Source: Solitalea agri | GTDB taxonomy: Bacteria > Bacteroidota > Bacteroidia > Sphingobacteriales > Sphingobacteriaceae | Assembly: GCF_023914155.1 (NCBI RefSeq) | Contig: NZ_JAMWYS010000042.1 | Location: 25,831 to 89,830, forward strand | Reading direction: 5' to 3' | Length of the DNA stretch: 64,000 nt | Made by a program: the position numbers and the translations under genes | Shown here: piece by piece, positions 17,613-26,994 of the stretch | Numbering within the stretch: position 1 is the stretch's first letter | How the letters are laid out: each line of letters starts with the position of its first letter | The notes under the pieces: model-generated | Databases searched by the model: none | What the model saw: only the letters and a program-made list of their open reading frames with translations | Told to the model about the DNA's origin: nothing

Positions 17613-18653
17613 CTCAACTCTGTAAATGCATTCGCTAGGCAAATAGTTTGATTTAATTACAAAACATTCACAAACGATCTTCTTGTCAAAGAAAGTCAAT
17701 TTAAAGAACCCTCTTTTATCAACTCCAAAGTTGAGGTGTTTTCCGCTATCAACCACATATTTTACCTTACTTCCTGATCCGCTAACAATGAAATGGTTTC
17801 CATTTTTGGTAATATGCTGTAAATTATGTTCATGTCCGCAAGCATAAATTAAACCCGGATACTGGCTAAAGATCAATTTAAGTTCCGCTCTTAATCTTCG
17901 ATAACGTGGATGAGTAATGTCTTCTCTTGCTCCATAAAGCCTGCGATAAAGCGGGAGCAGGGAGCCAATTAATGGCAATGGGAGCCATGCATTTTTACGA
18001 TAAACAGTAAGAGGGAAAAGATGATGCCGGAACTTATATCGTCCGCCGTGCATGGAGTAACTATAAATAGGGGTATGGCCTACTACAATAATTTTCTTTT
18101 CGCGGTGTGTAAAAAGTAGGTTATTAAGTTCCGCAAAGAATTCCTGCTCGTTGTTAGCAGAACAGCCAAATTGTTTTCCAGCAGGCTTAAAACCGTCTTG
18201 TAGCCACCATTGTGTATTAATGGCAATAATGGCAATATGCCCTGAACTGTTAATTAAAATAGGTCCTGGACAACCGCTGCTTGGTTGGTAAATGGTTTTA
18301 TCGTTAAAAAGGTTGGTTAAATAATTTTCTTGCCGTAAAACATATTCGTAGCCATTAGGTTTTCCCTTGTTCCAATCATGATTTCCGGAGATAAATCTTT
18401 TTTCCCCTTTAAAATCTTTAAGAAAGGAATGGTAGAAAGTAAGCACCTTTTCTGCATGCTTTCGTAGTGAATGATTTTCAGGAGGTAAACCATTGGGATA
18501 CACAAGATCACCTAGAAAAATGATCATGCTGTTTGTTGTGGATGGGAAATGTTCTTTCAGCAAATTAAAAACAGCATCATTACCATCGGTTTTTAGCTCG
18601 CCTGTATCTCCAATTAAAAATAACACAAATGGTTCGCTAGTCTCCGCTTTCAT
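17604..18653 (-). CDS. Metallophosphoesterase
   Basis: Calcineurin-like phosphoesterase of about 349 residues. The dimetal motifs are FLIGDTGE, FLGDLVYPNG, SGNHDWNKG, VVGHTPIYS and ACGHEHNLQ. No signal peptide is evident, but GH-x-H proteins of this type often act on phosphomonoesters or nucleotides near the membrane. The start is uncertain: ATG at 18653 (MKAETSEPFVLFL) overlaps the upstream gene by 17 bases, while an ATG at 18686 would overlap by 50. It follows the DUF2490 outer-membrane gene and is probably translated from the same message. Confidence 0.85.
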   Translation of the reverse strand: MKAETSEPFVLFLIGDTGELKTDGNDAVFNLLKEHFPSTTNSMIIFLGDLVYPNGLPPENHSLRKHAEKVLTFYHSFLKDFKGEKRFISGNHDWNKGKPNGYEYVLRQENYLTNLFNDKTIYQPSSGCPGPILINSSGHIAIIAINTQWWLQDGFKPAGKQFGCSANNEQEFFAELNNLLFTHREKKIIVVGHTPIYSYSMHGGRYKFRHHLFPLTVYRKNAWLPLPLIGSLLPLYRRLYGAREDITHPRYRRLRAELKLIFSQYPGLIYACGHEHNLQHITKNGNHFIVSGSGSKVKYVVDSGKHLNFGVDKRGFFKLTFFDKKIVCECFVIKSNYLPSECIYRVELN

Positions 18654-19413
18654 GTATTGGCGTTGATGGTTTTTTTTCTTTGGCAAGGTTCAATGTATAG
18701 TAGAAAAATAAACGCAAAGTATGATTGCTGTCGTAAACATTTCCAGCAGATTTTTGCTGAAACACATTCATATAACCAAAATCAAAATTTAGCGATTTAG
18801 AAATGTTTTGTTTGATGCCTATAAATAAGCGATTTTGATCCATGGAGTTATAAACAACCTGTTTGCCAAAATTCAGCAGTATTTCATCGGCCAACATTAA
18901 TGATGGAAGATAGAAGGCTTTTTCTCCTTTAAAAACCGGAAGGTTGAAGCTCAGTAAATAGCGTATTCGGTTAGTGAATTTGGTGCCTACCTTTTCGTCG
19001 TTTACAATTTGTTCTTGCCACCTTTGCTCAACTCTTAATCGTTGCAATAAATTTAAGCTGCCTAGTTTTTGTGTAAAAAGGAGTTCAGTATAAAATCGAT
19101 TCTCGTCTTGCCAATTGCTTAAACTATCAGCCGGAGGTGTTAGCCATAAATGTGCATAACCAGCAACCAATCGCAAATTCGGCTTAATATAGTAGGCGAT
19201 GCCTCCTCTTATGAACCAAAAATTGGTTTCGGCCATAAAATCCTGACGACGATTGTGAAAATCAAGTACAGTGGCCCATTTGTTATTAAACTTGAAAACG
19301 TTGTTGACAGAAAACCATGACATTGCATTATTATTGACTACTTTTTCCGTTTGGGCCTTAACAGAAGAGCAGAACAATAAACCGATGATGAACAAAAAAG
19401 GTAGTGAGCGCAT
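18637..19413 (-). CDS. DUF2490 outer-membrane barrel protein
   Basis: A 258-residue protein with a signal peptide (MRSLPFLFIIGLLFCSSVKA, then Q21) and alternating hydrophobic strands ending in an aromatic residue pattern (HTLRLFFYYTLNLA). The pattern WFSVNNVFKFNNKW, RIRYLLSFNLP, LRVEQRW is typical of DUF2490, a family of small predicted beta-barrels. Function unknown. It is the promoter-proximal gene of a two-gene unit with the metallophosphoesterase. Confidence 0.8.
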   Translation of the reverse strand: MRSLPFLFIIGLLFCSSVKAQTEKVVNNNAMSWFSVNNVFKFNNKWATVLDFHNRRQDFMAETNFWFIRGGIAYYIKPNLRLVAGYAHLWLTPPADSLSNWQDENRFYTELLFTQKLGSLNLLQRLRVEQRWQEQIVNDEKVGTKFTNRIRYLLSFNLPVFKGEKAFYLPSLMLADEILLNFGKQVVYNSMDQNRLFIGIKQNISKSLNFDFGYMNVFQQKSAGNVYDSNHTLRLFFYYTLNLAKEKKPSTPIHESGD

Positions 19414-19730
19414 ATGTAATGTAAATTTCAGTAGGGTTAACTTAAAAATACAAAAAAATCAGCTTGCTTAATCAATCGTTTGACTAGTGGTATAACGCGC
19501 GTTTTTTGCTTTCATCTGAAACCTAAATCATTGTTAATACGGCTTTTTTTGTGTCGATTAAAGAGTTTAAATTATTCGTTAAGCCGATATAAATTTTTAG
19601 TAAACTCAAAAACTCAAAATAACATTTCAGGCTTTTCAATCGCTTCAAAATGATAGTGTTTTCTTTATTTTTATTAAGAAAAGATGATTTTAAATAAACA
19701 ATTTTGTCAAACCAAAATATAACCTAGATT
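19414..19730. promoter_or_regulatory. Divergent intergenic region (DUF2490 / ald)
   Basis: A 317-base AT-rich spacer that must hold the promoters of the DUF2490 gene (minus) and of alanine dehydrogenase (plus). I see no gene in it. The one notable element is the GC-rich perfect palindrome AACGCGCGTT at 19494-19503, a possible operator. No clear -7 box for ald could be fixed. Confidence 0.4.
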
Positions 19731-20843
19731 ATGATCGTCGGACTTCCAAAAGAAATCAAAAACAACGAGAACCGTGTTGCTCTTACACCAGGTGGCGTTA
19801 CAGAGCTTATTAAAAACGGACATACTGTTTACGTTCAAGCTTCAGCAGGTAACGGTAGCGGTTTTAATGACGAAGAATATAAATCAGCAGGAGCAACTAT
19901 ACTTCCAACAATTGAAGAAGTTTATGCAATTGCTGAAATGATCGTGAAAGTTAAAGAACCGATCGAATCAGAATATAAACTAATTAAACCAAATCAATTA
20001 GTTTTCACATACTTCCACTTTGCTTCGCATGAGCCATTAACCAAAGCAATGGTTGAAAGCAAAGCAGTTTGTTTAGCTTACGAAACTGTTGAGAAAAAAG
20101 ACCGCTCATTACCATTGTTAGTACCAATGAGTGAAGTTGCCGGTCGTATGGCAATTCAAAAAGGTGCTAACTACCTTGAAAAACCATTAGGTGGCCGTGG
20201 CATTTTGTTAGGTGGTGTTGCAGGTGTGGCTCCGGCTAAAGTATTGGTTTTAGGTGGTGGTATTGTTGGTACTGAAGCTGCTAAAATGGCTGCGGGTTTA
20301 GGTGCCGATGTTACTATTATGGATATCAGCTTACCTCGCTTACGTTATTTATCAGACATTCTTCCGGCTAACGTTAAAACCGTTATGTCTAATTCATATA
20401 ACATTGCCCAAGCTATTAAATCTTCAAACTTAATCGTTGGTGCGGTATTAATTCCAGGTGCTAAAGCGCCTCACTTAATTACCCGTGCAATGTTAAAAGA
20501 TATGCAACCAGGTACTGTTTTAGTTGACGTAGCAGTTGACCAAGGTGGTTGTATTGAAACTTGTAAACCTACCACTCACGAGAATCCAACTTTCGTAATT
20601 GATGGTGTGGTTCATTATTGTGTTGCTAACATGCCAGGGGCAGTTCCTTATACTTCTACTTTGGCGTTAACAAACGCAACATTGCCTTATGTTATTAAAT
20701 TGGCTAACCAGGGCTGGTTAACAGCTTGTCAAAATGATGAAGAGTTACGTAAAGGATTGAACGTAATTAATGGTAACATCGTTTACAAGCCTGTTGCTGA
20801 TGCCTTTAACATGTCATACTCACCGGTAGAAAACTACTTGTAG
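19731..20843 (+). CDS. ald: Alanine dehydrogenase
   Basis: NAD-dependent reductive amination of pyruvate to L-alanine and the reverse, 370 residues, the usual family length. Recognised from MIVGLPKEIKNNENRVALTP, the substrate Lys in MIVKVKEP, the catalytic His in YFHFASHEP, and the Rossmann motif VLGGGIVGTEAAKMAAGLGA. The gene stands alone between a 317-base regulatory region and a strong terminator. Its orderly codon use suggests high expression. Confidence 0.97.
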   Translation: MIVGLPKEIKNNENRVALTPGGVTELIKNGHTVYVQASAGNGSGFNDEEYKSAGATILPTIEEVYAIAEMIVKVKEPIESEYKLIKPNQLVFTYFHFASHEPLTKAMVESKAVCLAYETVEKKDRSLPLLVPMSEVAGRMAIQKGANYLEKPLGGRGILLGGVAGVAPAKVLVLGGGIVGTEAAKMAAGLGADVTIMDISLPRLRYLSDILPANVKTVMSNSYNIAQAIKSSNLIVGAVLIPGAKAPHLITRAMLKDMQPGTVLVDVAVDQGGCIETCKPTTHENPTFVIDGVVHYCVANMPGAVPYTSTLALTNATLPYVIKLANQGWLTACQNDEELRKGLNVINGNIVYKPVADAFNMSYSPVENYL

Positions 20844-20885
20844 TATTCAGTTTTGTAAATTTTTCTTCATAGATAGTGGATTGAG

Positions 20886-20909
20886 CGACCCCAGGGATGG
20901 GGTCGTTTT
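20886..20909 (+). terminator. Rho-independent terminator of ald
   Basis: An 8-bp GC-rich stem (20886-20893 with 20898-20905) closes the loop GGGA and is followed by TTTTC, 43 bases after the ald stop. Confidence 0.85.
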
Positions 20910-20959
20910 CTTGTTTTATAACAATTCATAACAAATAGTTATATTTTATTAATATCATT

Positions 20960-20967
20960 TATATTTG
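20960..20967 (+). promoter_or_regulatory. -7 promoter box of the SusC-like gene
   Basis: TATATTTG matches TAnnTTTG exactly and lies 16 bases before the ATG. The -33 region is AT-rich without a clear TTG. Confidence 0.4.
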
Positions 20968-20983
20968 TTCCCACAGATATAGT

Positions 20984-23059
20984 ATGAAATACATTTTACT
21001 ATTAAGTATATGTTTACTGTCGTTAGTTTTTAAAACAAATGCGCAGCAAGTTGATGATTCTCTTGATATAGCAAATATCGATGAAGCTTTTTGGAATAAA
21101 CAACTAATCGTCACTATAAAAGGTGAAGAGCTCAATCTATTTCCTTCTTATAGTTTAATGGAAATGTTAATTGGTAGAGTGCCTGGTTATGATGTCAATA
21201 AACAAGTAATTCAAGATTTTTTGTTCATAGTTGATGGAGTGGTAAACCCTTATGTTAACAGTATTAATGTTAATGACATAGAAGAAATTAACTATTACCA
21301 CGGAGGTTTAGAAGCTGTAAATGGAGCTTTTAGATCTAAAGGAGGTGTTTTTTTTATAAAAACTAAGAAACACAATTATGCCGAATCATTAACAGTGGAT
21401 TTTGTTGCTCAAATCGGAAATATCAATAATCAATATCTTGTTCCCAACCACAAAAGTTATTTAACGCAAAGCTATACGATCGGATTACATCAAGGAACTT
21501 CTAAATTTAAATATGCTATTGGAGCCAATTATCTGAAAAATTATAATGGCGGGTCACTGAATAAAGATTATATAGTTAAGAGTAATATAACGCTAGATTA
21601 TCATCCAATCAACTTTTTGGAAACAGGAATAGCCGTAAATTATTCACCCGCTGCAAGCAGTTATACGGTAAAAGAAGATTTTATCAATCTTAACAGAACG
21701 CAAGAAAGTGAATTAGAGTTATTTACAGGTAATTTTTATCTAAATGTAAAACCTACAAGGAATTTAATAAATCAGTTTTCAATAACTAGGTTGAATGATA
21801 ATTACGAGTATAATTTGAGAAGGGAGAATGAACAAGATGACTTTGGGTCACAATTAAGCATTCATCGGCCTTATTTGCTTATACAAAATACTCTGTCTTA
21901 TTCAAAGAAGTTTAAAAAAATAGATTTTGGCAGTTTACTTAACTATTCAAGATCAATAAGACAATACAAGGATAATGTACTTTATTTTGATGAGGGAAAT
22001 GCTACTGGTTACAATCAAATGGAGTTAGGAGAAAGTTTTAATTCATTTGCTGCCGCTTTATTTATTAATTATAATTCGCTTTCCTTCACTGGTGGATATC
22101 GAATAGATGTTTCTAACGATAAAACGTTTAAATCTCCTTACGGATCCGTTGTTTACGATATAAAAAATCAGGTTCTAAAAAACAACAAGTTCATAAACTC
22201 ACTCAATATTTATTTGGCTTATAGTAGATATGATCAATCAAACTATCCATTTGTAATAAAGTCTGATAATGATAATTTCCCTGATTTTAGTAATAGGCAA
22301 ATACCATCAAGTAATGTCTTTAACATAGGTAGCAAATTCAGCATTTATAAAAATAGGTTTAATTTTAGCGCTGATTATTCAACATCATCAACTCAAGAAA
22401 CGGTGATGTTAGACTTGCCTGCTACTTACGATTCACAAAAGGTTAAAGCTTTAATAGATCTGAAGACTAAAGGTTGGAGATTTTGTTCCGCAACTAAAGT
22501 TATTGACAATGCAAGTGTTAAATGGGATGCTGGATTCAATTTTAGCTATTTGAAAGAAAAGCTTAATGTAGAATCACTTTTGTTAACTCCTTCAATATTT
22601 AAAATTACTTACGGAAGTATTTACGGTAATCAGTTTTATCAACGTGAATATGGAAAAAAAACATATCGAAATTATTATGATGATTTTGAAGGAAACTTTT
22701 CAGGTGGCTTCCAAAACAAAATAAAATACAAACAATTTTCATTTGATATTAATACCTCTATATCTCTCAATAGGAAAATTTTTGTCCGTCCTGGAATTCA
22801 AAGAGAAATATTAACTGACGGAGCAACATTTTGGCATTTACCAGATGGTTATGATTTTAGTAAAGATCATTTCACCCGTGTTAATGATATCTCTATTAAT
22901 TATTTAGCCTTAGGTTACACATTAAATAAATCAACCTTAAAGGTGATAAATAATATGGGTTTGTATCTAATCGCTAAAAATGCTATTGGTTTTGATACCT
23001 ATGACAACCCAAATGAGCCTGAAAAATATTATGGAGTAGCTATGAAAATAACATTGTAA
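20984..23059 (+). CDS. Orphan SusC-like TonB-dependent receptor plug/barrel protein
   Basis: A 691-residue outer-membrane protein with a signal peptide (ends TNAQ at 21). Residues 50-130 look like the plug domain of SusC/RagA receptors (MEMLIGRVPGYDV, FLFIVDGVV, VNDIEEINYYHGG, SKGGVFFIKTKK). The rest is alternating beta-strand sequence ending YYGVAMKITL. It lacks the N-terminal carboxypeptidase-like domain and is shorter than typical SusC proteins (about 1000). No susD gene adjoins it. It may be a reduced receptor or a plug-barrel protein with another role; a substrate cannot be named. Confidence 0.75.
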   Translation: MKYILLLSICLLSLVFKTNAQQVDDSLDIANIDEAFWNKQLIVTIKGEELNLFPSYSLMEMLIGRVPGYDVNKQVIQDFLFIVDGVVNPYVNSINVNDIEEINYYHGGLEAVNGAFRSKGGVFFIKTKKHNYAESLTVDFVAQIGNINNQYLVPNHKSYLTQSYTIGLHQGTSKFKYAIGANYLKNYNGGSLNKDYIVKSNITLDYHPINFLETGIAVNYSPAASSYTVKEDFINLNRTQESELELFTGNFYLNVKPTRNLINQFSITRLNDNYEYNLRRENEQDDFGSQLSIHRPYLLIQNTLSYSKKFKKIDFGSLLNYSRSIRQYKDNVLYFDEGNATGYNQMELGESFNSFAAALFINYNSLSFTGGYRIDVSNDKTFKSPYGSVVYDIKNQVLKNNKFINSLNIYLAYSRYDQSNYPFVIKSDNDNFPDFSNRQIPSSNVFNIGSKFSIYKNRFNFSADYSTSSTQETVMLDLPATYDSQKVKALIDLKTKGWRFCSATKVIDNASVKWDAGFNFSYLKEKLNVESLLLTPSIFKITYGSIYGNQFYQREYGKKTYRNYYDDFEGNFSGGFQNKIKYKQFSFDINTSISLNRKIFVRPGIQREILTDGATFWHLPDGYDFSKDHFTRVNDISINYLALGYTLNKSTLKVINNMGLYLIAKNAIGFDTYDNPNEPEKYYGVAMKITL

Positions 23060-23183
23060 AAACATTCTTTAGAAGAAGAATGCGGTTTGAATAGCATTCT
23101 TCTTCTATCAAATTATTATATTTAAGTAATGTTAGGGTTTGTTTCATAAATTGAAATATTCTTAACCATCTAACTACGCACTC

Positions 23184-23732
23184 ATGCTACAATCACTTAT
23201 ACGAAACTGGTGGGTAATTTTACTCAGAGGTTTGGTGGCAATAGGCTTTGGTATTTTAGCTTTTATTTGGCCCGGTATAACCTTAATAACACTCTTGTAT
23301 TTCTTCGGATTATATCTTATTGCTGACGGTTTTATCGCTCTTTTTACAGCCATATCCAGTTGGAACAGGAGGGAAGATAAATGGCTGCTCGTAATTGACG
23401 GGCTTTTAAGTGTGGCGGTAGGAATAGTTGCCTTACGATCACCATTGGCTGCTAATGTTGCCATTGTGTTTATTGTTGGTTTTTGGGCAATTATTGGGGG
23501 GATAATAAAAATAGCCTTCGCCATTCATGTTCGTAATGAAATAAAAGGCGAAGGTTGGATTGCTTTCAGTGGGGTTATGACCATATTATTCGGCTTTGTT
23601 TTGATTGCCGACCCCATGCAAGGTGCCATAAGCCTAATCTGGCTAATTGGCGCTTTATCCATCGCATTGGGATTTATGTGGGTAATTACCGCTTTTCGGA
23701 TTCGTTCTTTCAGTAGCCGTTTGCGGTATTAA
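23184..23732 (+). CDS. HdeD-family (DUF308) membrane protein
   Basis: A 182-residue inner-membrane protein with six hydrophobic helices in three pairs, each pair with a Gly-rich turn (RGLVAIGFGILAFIWPG at the start, DGLLSVAVGIVAL, GVMTILFGFVLIADP). This is the HdeD/DUF308 pattern; HdeD itself is linked to acid resistance in E. coli, but that role cannot be transferred here. The stop overlaps the 3' end of the convergent response-regulator gene by 4 bases. Confidence 0.82.
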   Translation: MLQSLIRNWWVILLRGLVAIGFGILAFIWPGITLITLLYFFGLYLIADGFIALFTAISSWNRREDKWLLVIDGLLSVAVGIVALRSPLAANVAIVFIVGFWAIIGGIIKIAFAIHVRNEIKGEGWIAFSGVMTILFGFVLIADPMQGAISLIWLIGALSIALGFMWVITAFRIRSFSSRLRY

Positions 23733-24472
23733 ATGTTAAGTACTTCCTTCAGTTTTGTATAACCGCTTTTACTTACCGGTATTTGTATACCTGATTTTAA
23801 CACTGCCAAATGCGATTCTTTATCGTAAATATCAATTCTCACTATTTGATTTAGGTTGATGATATACGAACGATGAATTCGAATGAACAGTTGTTCGTCA
23901 AGTGTCTTCTCAAAAAAGCTCATCGTTTTGTTCTTTAAGAAAGAACCCTCTTCCGTTTGTATTTTAACATAGTCATCAGACGCTTCCAGGTAATGAATTT
24001 CTGAAACAGGAATAATCTTAATCTTTCCTTCAACTTTAACTACCACTCGGTTGTTTTGAGTAGAACTTGCAGCTACATTTTCAATAGCTTGTTTAGTAGT
24101 TGTAGGAACTTCATTTGTATTGCGGTTGGCTAGCCACTTTTGTATGGCTTTGTCAAAACGCTCTTTTGAAAACGGCTTAAGTAAATAATCAATGGCATTT
24201 GCTTCGAAGGCGCGAATGGCATATTCGTCAAATGCAGTTGTAAAAATGATAGAAGGAGGGCAATCCAGTAGTTCAAGCATTTCAAAACCCGTGATCTTTG
24301 GCATTTGAATATCGAGGAATATCAAATTAGGTTTGTGCGTTCCTATAGCTTTTACCCCTTCAAATCCGTCGCCACATTCCTGAACGATTTCAATTTCAGG
24401 ATAATCTTTTAAGTATTCTTTAACAATGGCTCTCGCCAAAGGTTCATCATCTATAAGTATTGTTTTAATCAT
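23729..24472 (-). CDS. LytTR-family response regulator
   Basis: A 247-residue DNA-binding regulator: receiver domain (1-120) with the phosphorylatable Asp54 in FLDIQMP and acidic pocket DDE at 8-10, followed by a LytTR domain (about 145-245, YLEASDDYVKIQ, IRIHRSYIINL). The start is the ATG at 24472, which overlaps the end of the kinase gene in the 8-base string ATGATTAA, so translation is probably coupled. A longer frame (from 24529) lies wholly inside the kinase gene and is rejected. Partner of the sensor kinase upstream. Confidence 0.93.
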   Translation of the reverse strand: MIKTILIDDEPLARAIVKEYLKDYPEIEIVQECGDGFEGVKAIGTHKPNLIFLDIQMPKITGFEMLELLDCPPSIIFTTAFDEYAIRAFEANAIDYLLKPFSKERFDKAIQKWLANRNTNEVPTTTKQAIENVAASSTQNNRVVVKVEGKIKIIPVSEIHYLEASDDYVKIQTEEGSFLKNKTMSFFEKTLDEQLFIRIHRSYIINLNQIVRIDIYDKESHLAVLKSGIQIPVSKSGYTKLKEVLNI

Positions 24473-25505
24473 TGGTTTGTGGAATTCTAAGCGTTGTAGT
24501 AAAGATGTTTCCGTTTGAAGATGTTTCAATTAAGTCATTTCGTGCAAAAAGCAAATACAATCGTCGACTTATAGAACTCAGGCCAAAGCCGGTTCCTTGT
24601 GGTACATTTGTTTGTGCATCAAATGGGTTCTTAACTTCCACGGCTAATTCGTTTATAGAGCTTTTCGATACTTTTATGCTAATGGTTACATTTTCAATCG
24701 TGTCATATAAGCCAAATTTTATGGCATTTTCAACAATTGGCTGCAATAGCATTGGTGGAAGTGTCAACGACTTTGCTTCATCGTCCATTGTAATCATCGT
24801 TTCAAGCCGGTGACTAAAACGAACTTTCTCAATATCAAGGTAAAGTTTTAAATGCTGCACTTCTTCGTCAATAGTTACCCATTGATTTTCTTCTTTTTTC
24901 AGTGTTCCCCGAAGAAAATCTGATAATTGCTGGATCATTGTACGGGCTTCTTCCGGTCGTACAACAATTAACGCGCTAATGGAGTTTAAACTGTTGAATA
25001 AAAAATGGGGCTGCAATTGTTGGCGAAGTTTGAATAATTCAGCCTCTCGAGCCAATTTCTCCGTTGATTGATGGACGCGCAAATGTTCTTCCTGTTCTTC
25101 ACGACTATACCAAAACAAGCTCAAAACTGCTACCCATCCAATAATTAAGCAACCTATTAAAAACCTAACCAGTATTGATTTTTTTAGGAAAACCAGGTAA
25201 TCCGGAGAATTAATAAGATATGAAAGGGATAAGTTGCTCAAAATCAACCACAATATGGTGATCGCTAAAACTTCAATGATGGTAAAAGTGTAATTTCCTT
25301 CGGGCCGATAGTAAATAAATACATAGCTCACCAGTGCGCAACCGCAGGCCAGTAAAAGATTGAAAACCGCACTATCAATTGTAGCCTGAAACCAATCTAA
25401 ACCAAATGAGTAATTGAGAATTATTGCATGTATAACTCCCCAGATTAACCAGAGCGTAAAAAATGCACAAAGAAAAGCTTTGTTTTTTAAAGGGTATGTA
25501 GCCAT
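24465..25505 (-). CDS. LytS/YehU-type sensor histidine kinase
   Basis: A 346-residue inner-membrane kinase with four predicted helices in residues 10-132 (no periplasmic domain), a short coiled linker, and the His_kinase domain with His167 in LRQQLQPHFLFNSLNS. The ATPase part shows LPPMLLQPIVENAIKFG and GTGFGLSSISRRL. It would phosphorylate the LytTR regulator encoded immediately downstream. Upstream on the same strand are a DUF4288 gene and a LiaF-like gene, so the signal is probably envelope-related. Confidence 0.93.
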   Translation of the reverse strand: MATYPLKNKAFLCAFFTLWLIWGVIHAIILNYSFGLDWFQATIDSAVFNLLLACGCALVSYVFIYYRPEGNYTFTIIEVLAITILWLILSNLSLSYLINSPDYLVFLKKSILVRFLIGCLIIGWVAVLSLFWYSREEQEEHLRVHQSTEKLAREAELFKLRQQLQPHFLFNSLNSISALIVVRPEEARTMIQQLSDFLRGTLKKEENQWVTIDEEVQHLKLYLDIEKVRFSHRLETMITMDDEAKSLTLPPMLLQPIVENAIKFGLYDTIENVTISIKVSKSSINELAVEVKNPFDAQTNVPQGTGFGLSSISRRLYLLFARNDLIETSSNGNIFTTTLRIPQTND

Positions 25506-25529
25506 TGTTGAGTGTTAAGTTTAAAGCTT

Positions 25530-25577
25530 TAAGTTCTAAGCTGTAAGTCGATTCATCAACTTAAAACTTAGAACTTA
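25530..25577. repeat. Imperfect inverted repeat between DUF4288 and kinase genes
   Basis: About 23 bases on each side of a two-base loop pair with a few mismatches (left arm 25530-25552, right arm 25555-25577), built from the AAGTTCTAAG motif. In RNA from the minus strand it would form a long hairpin between two genes of the operon. It lacks a clear T-tract, so attenuation or mRNA stabilisation is as likely as termination. Confidence 0.55.
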
Positions 25578-25588
25578 GAGACTCAAAA

Positions 25589-25945
25589 CTATATATAATG
25601 CTCTACCTGTATTAATTGTCGGCGAACTTTTCGTGCTTTAATTTTAAGATCGTTAAGGTATTCGGCAGCGCTATCGGCTTCAACAATCTCCGAGTAAACT
25701 TCTGATTTATCGGTTACCGAATGTATCTTATCCAAAGCTACAATATCTACAAACCTCCAGCTTACCAATTCTTTGTTTACGTTAAAAAATGTAGACTGTT
25801 GGTCGACTCCTACTTCTTTTGCTTTAGAGAGCGCAGTTGAAAAGTCTTCTGCCTGTATTAACCGCAGTTGTTCATCGAACTGTGGCTGATGTTTACCTTC
25901 TCCCGATTGGATCTGATAAACCAGTTTTGCAATAAACCATTCCAT
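25589..25945 (-). CDS. DUF4288 domain-containing protein
   Basis: A 118-residue soluble protein. MEWFIAKLVYQI at the start and LVSWRFVDIVALDKI in the second half match DUF4288, a small family of unknown function. No membrane segment. It lies between the LiaF-like gene (29 bases) and the LytS-type kinase gene (83 bases, including a hairpin), all on one strand. Confidence 0.8.
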   Translation of the reverse strand: MEWFIAKLVYQIQSGEGKHQPQFDEQLRLIQAEDFSTALSKAKEVGVDQQSTFFNVNKELVSWRFVDIVALDKIHSVTDKSEVYSEIVEADSAAEYLNDLKIKARKVRRQLIQVEHYI

Positions 25946-25974
25946 ATGTAAAGCTTGTTTATGTTAGTTTTTAG

Positions 25975-26742
25975 TTAGTAGCTTTTAATATCAATGCCGC
26001 CAAAGATATTTGAGCCTTTTAAGATCAGTTTTTTGGTTGGGGTATCCCCACCGGCCATAATCGGGCGTTTATCATCAACTCCTCCAAAGATGCTGGTTGT
26101 TTCGATTTTTACTTCCCAATTAGCTGGAATGATCATTTTTGTGCCACCAAAAACATTATCAATTTCAATGGTTACAACTCCTTCAAAATCGGCTTGTGAC
26201 AGGTTAATATCAGCGCCGCCAAAAACAGATTGGATTCTTCCTCCCTTGAAGTTTTTTGATAATACCGTGCGCTTTGTTCCTCCGAATGCATTGGTAATGT
26301 TTAGCACATCTTCATCTGAAACATCTTCAGTTGCACATTCAAAAGGTCTCCTGTGCTTAGGTCTTGTCATTATTACCAGACCGATAAAAATAATGCCCGC
26401 TGGAATAATGTACTTTCTCAATGCTGAATCCCATAGAAAATATTCATTGGCCATAAAATAAGATCCAATCAGGATCGGTACAAGCCAGCCAATGCCTCTG
26501 AAATTGTGCTTAGCACCAACAAATACACCAATACCAATTAATAAACCTTGCCAGCTGAACAGATATTCTGGGATGCCCAGATCCATTTGACGGAGCAGGT
26601 AGATGACACCGATGATGATGATAACCAAACCGCCAAGTATATTGTTTGGTCGGCCATGTCTTTCTATATGCTGTCTTCTACGTTCCGAGAATCTATCTCT
26701 TGAAAATCTCGGGTCCATATTTTTAAATTCTTGTGTATCCAT
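25975..26742 (-). CDS. LiaF-like membrane protein (DUF5668 plus cell-wall-active antibiotic response domain)
   Basis: A 255-residue protein. After a charged start it has about four hydrophobic helices (residues 36-125: ILGGLVIIIIGVIYLL, LLIGIGVFVG, GWLVPILIGSYF, AGIIFIGLVIM). The C-terminal part (150-255) is a beta-rich repeat with recurring FGG (NAFGGTKR, SVFGGADI, NVFGGTKM, SIFGGVDD, NIFGGIDI), typical of LiaF/VraT relatives. In Firmicutes LiaF inhibits the LiaSR two-component system; here it heads an operon with a LytS/LytTR pair. Confidence 0.85.
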   Translation of the reverse strand: MDTQEFKNMDPRFSRDRFSERRRQHIERHGRPNNILGGLVIIIIGVIYLLRQMDLGIPEYLFSWQGLLIGIGVFVGAKHNFRGIGWLVPILIGSYFMANEYFLWDSALRKYIIPAGIIFIGLVIMTRPKHRRPFECATEDVSDEDVLNITNAFGGTKRTVLSKNFKGGRIQSVFGGADINLSQADFEGVVTIEIDNVFGGTKMIIPANWEVKIETTSIFGGVDDKRPIMAGGDTPTKKLILKGSNIFGGIDIKSY

Positions 26743-26994
26743 GATTCAAAAGTAATATTGAACGACTAAGTTCAAAATCATATTCCGATAACCCTATGCA
26801 ATACCTCGGTGAACGGTAGATTTTGGTCGGTGAATTTTTTTGAATGAAGCAACATCTTTCATAAATGATAATTGAAGCAAATGAGGTTGCTTTAGGAGTG
26901 TTCTGAATCCTTTCACTAATTTCTTATTACTATCCCGAAAAAACCATAATGCTTTGTACCTTTAAGCTTGTACTTCAAATCAGATTATCATACT

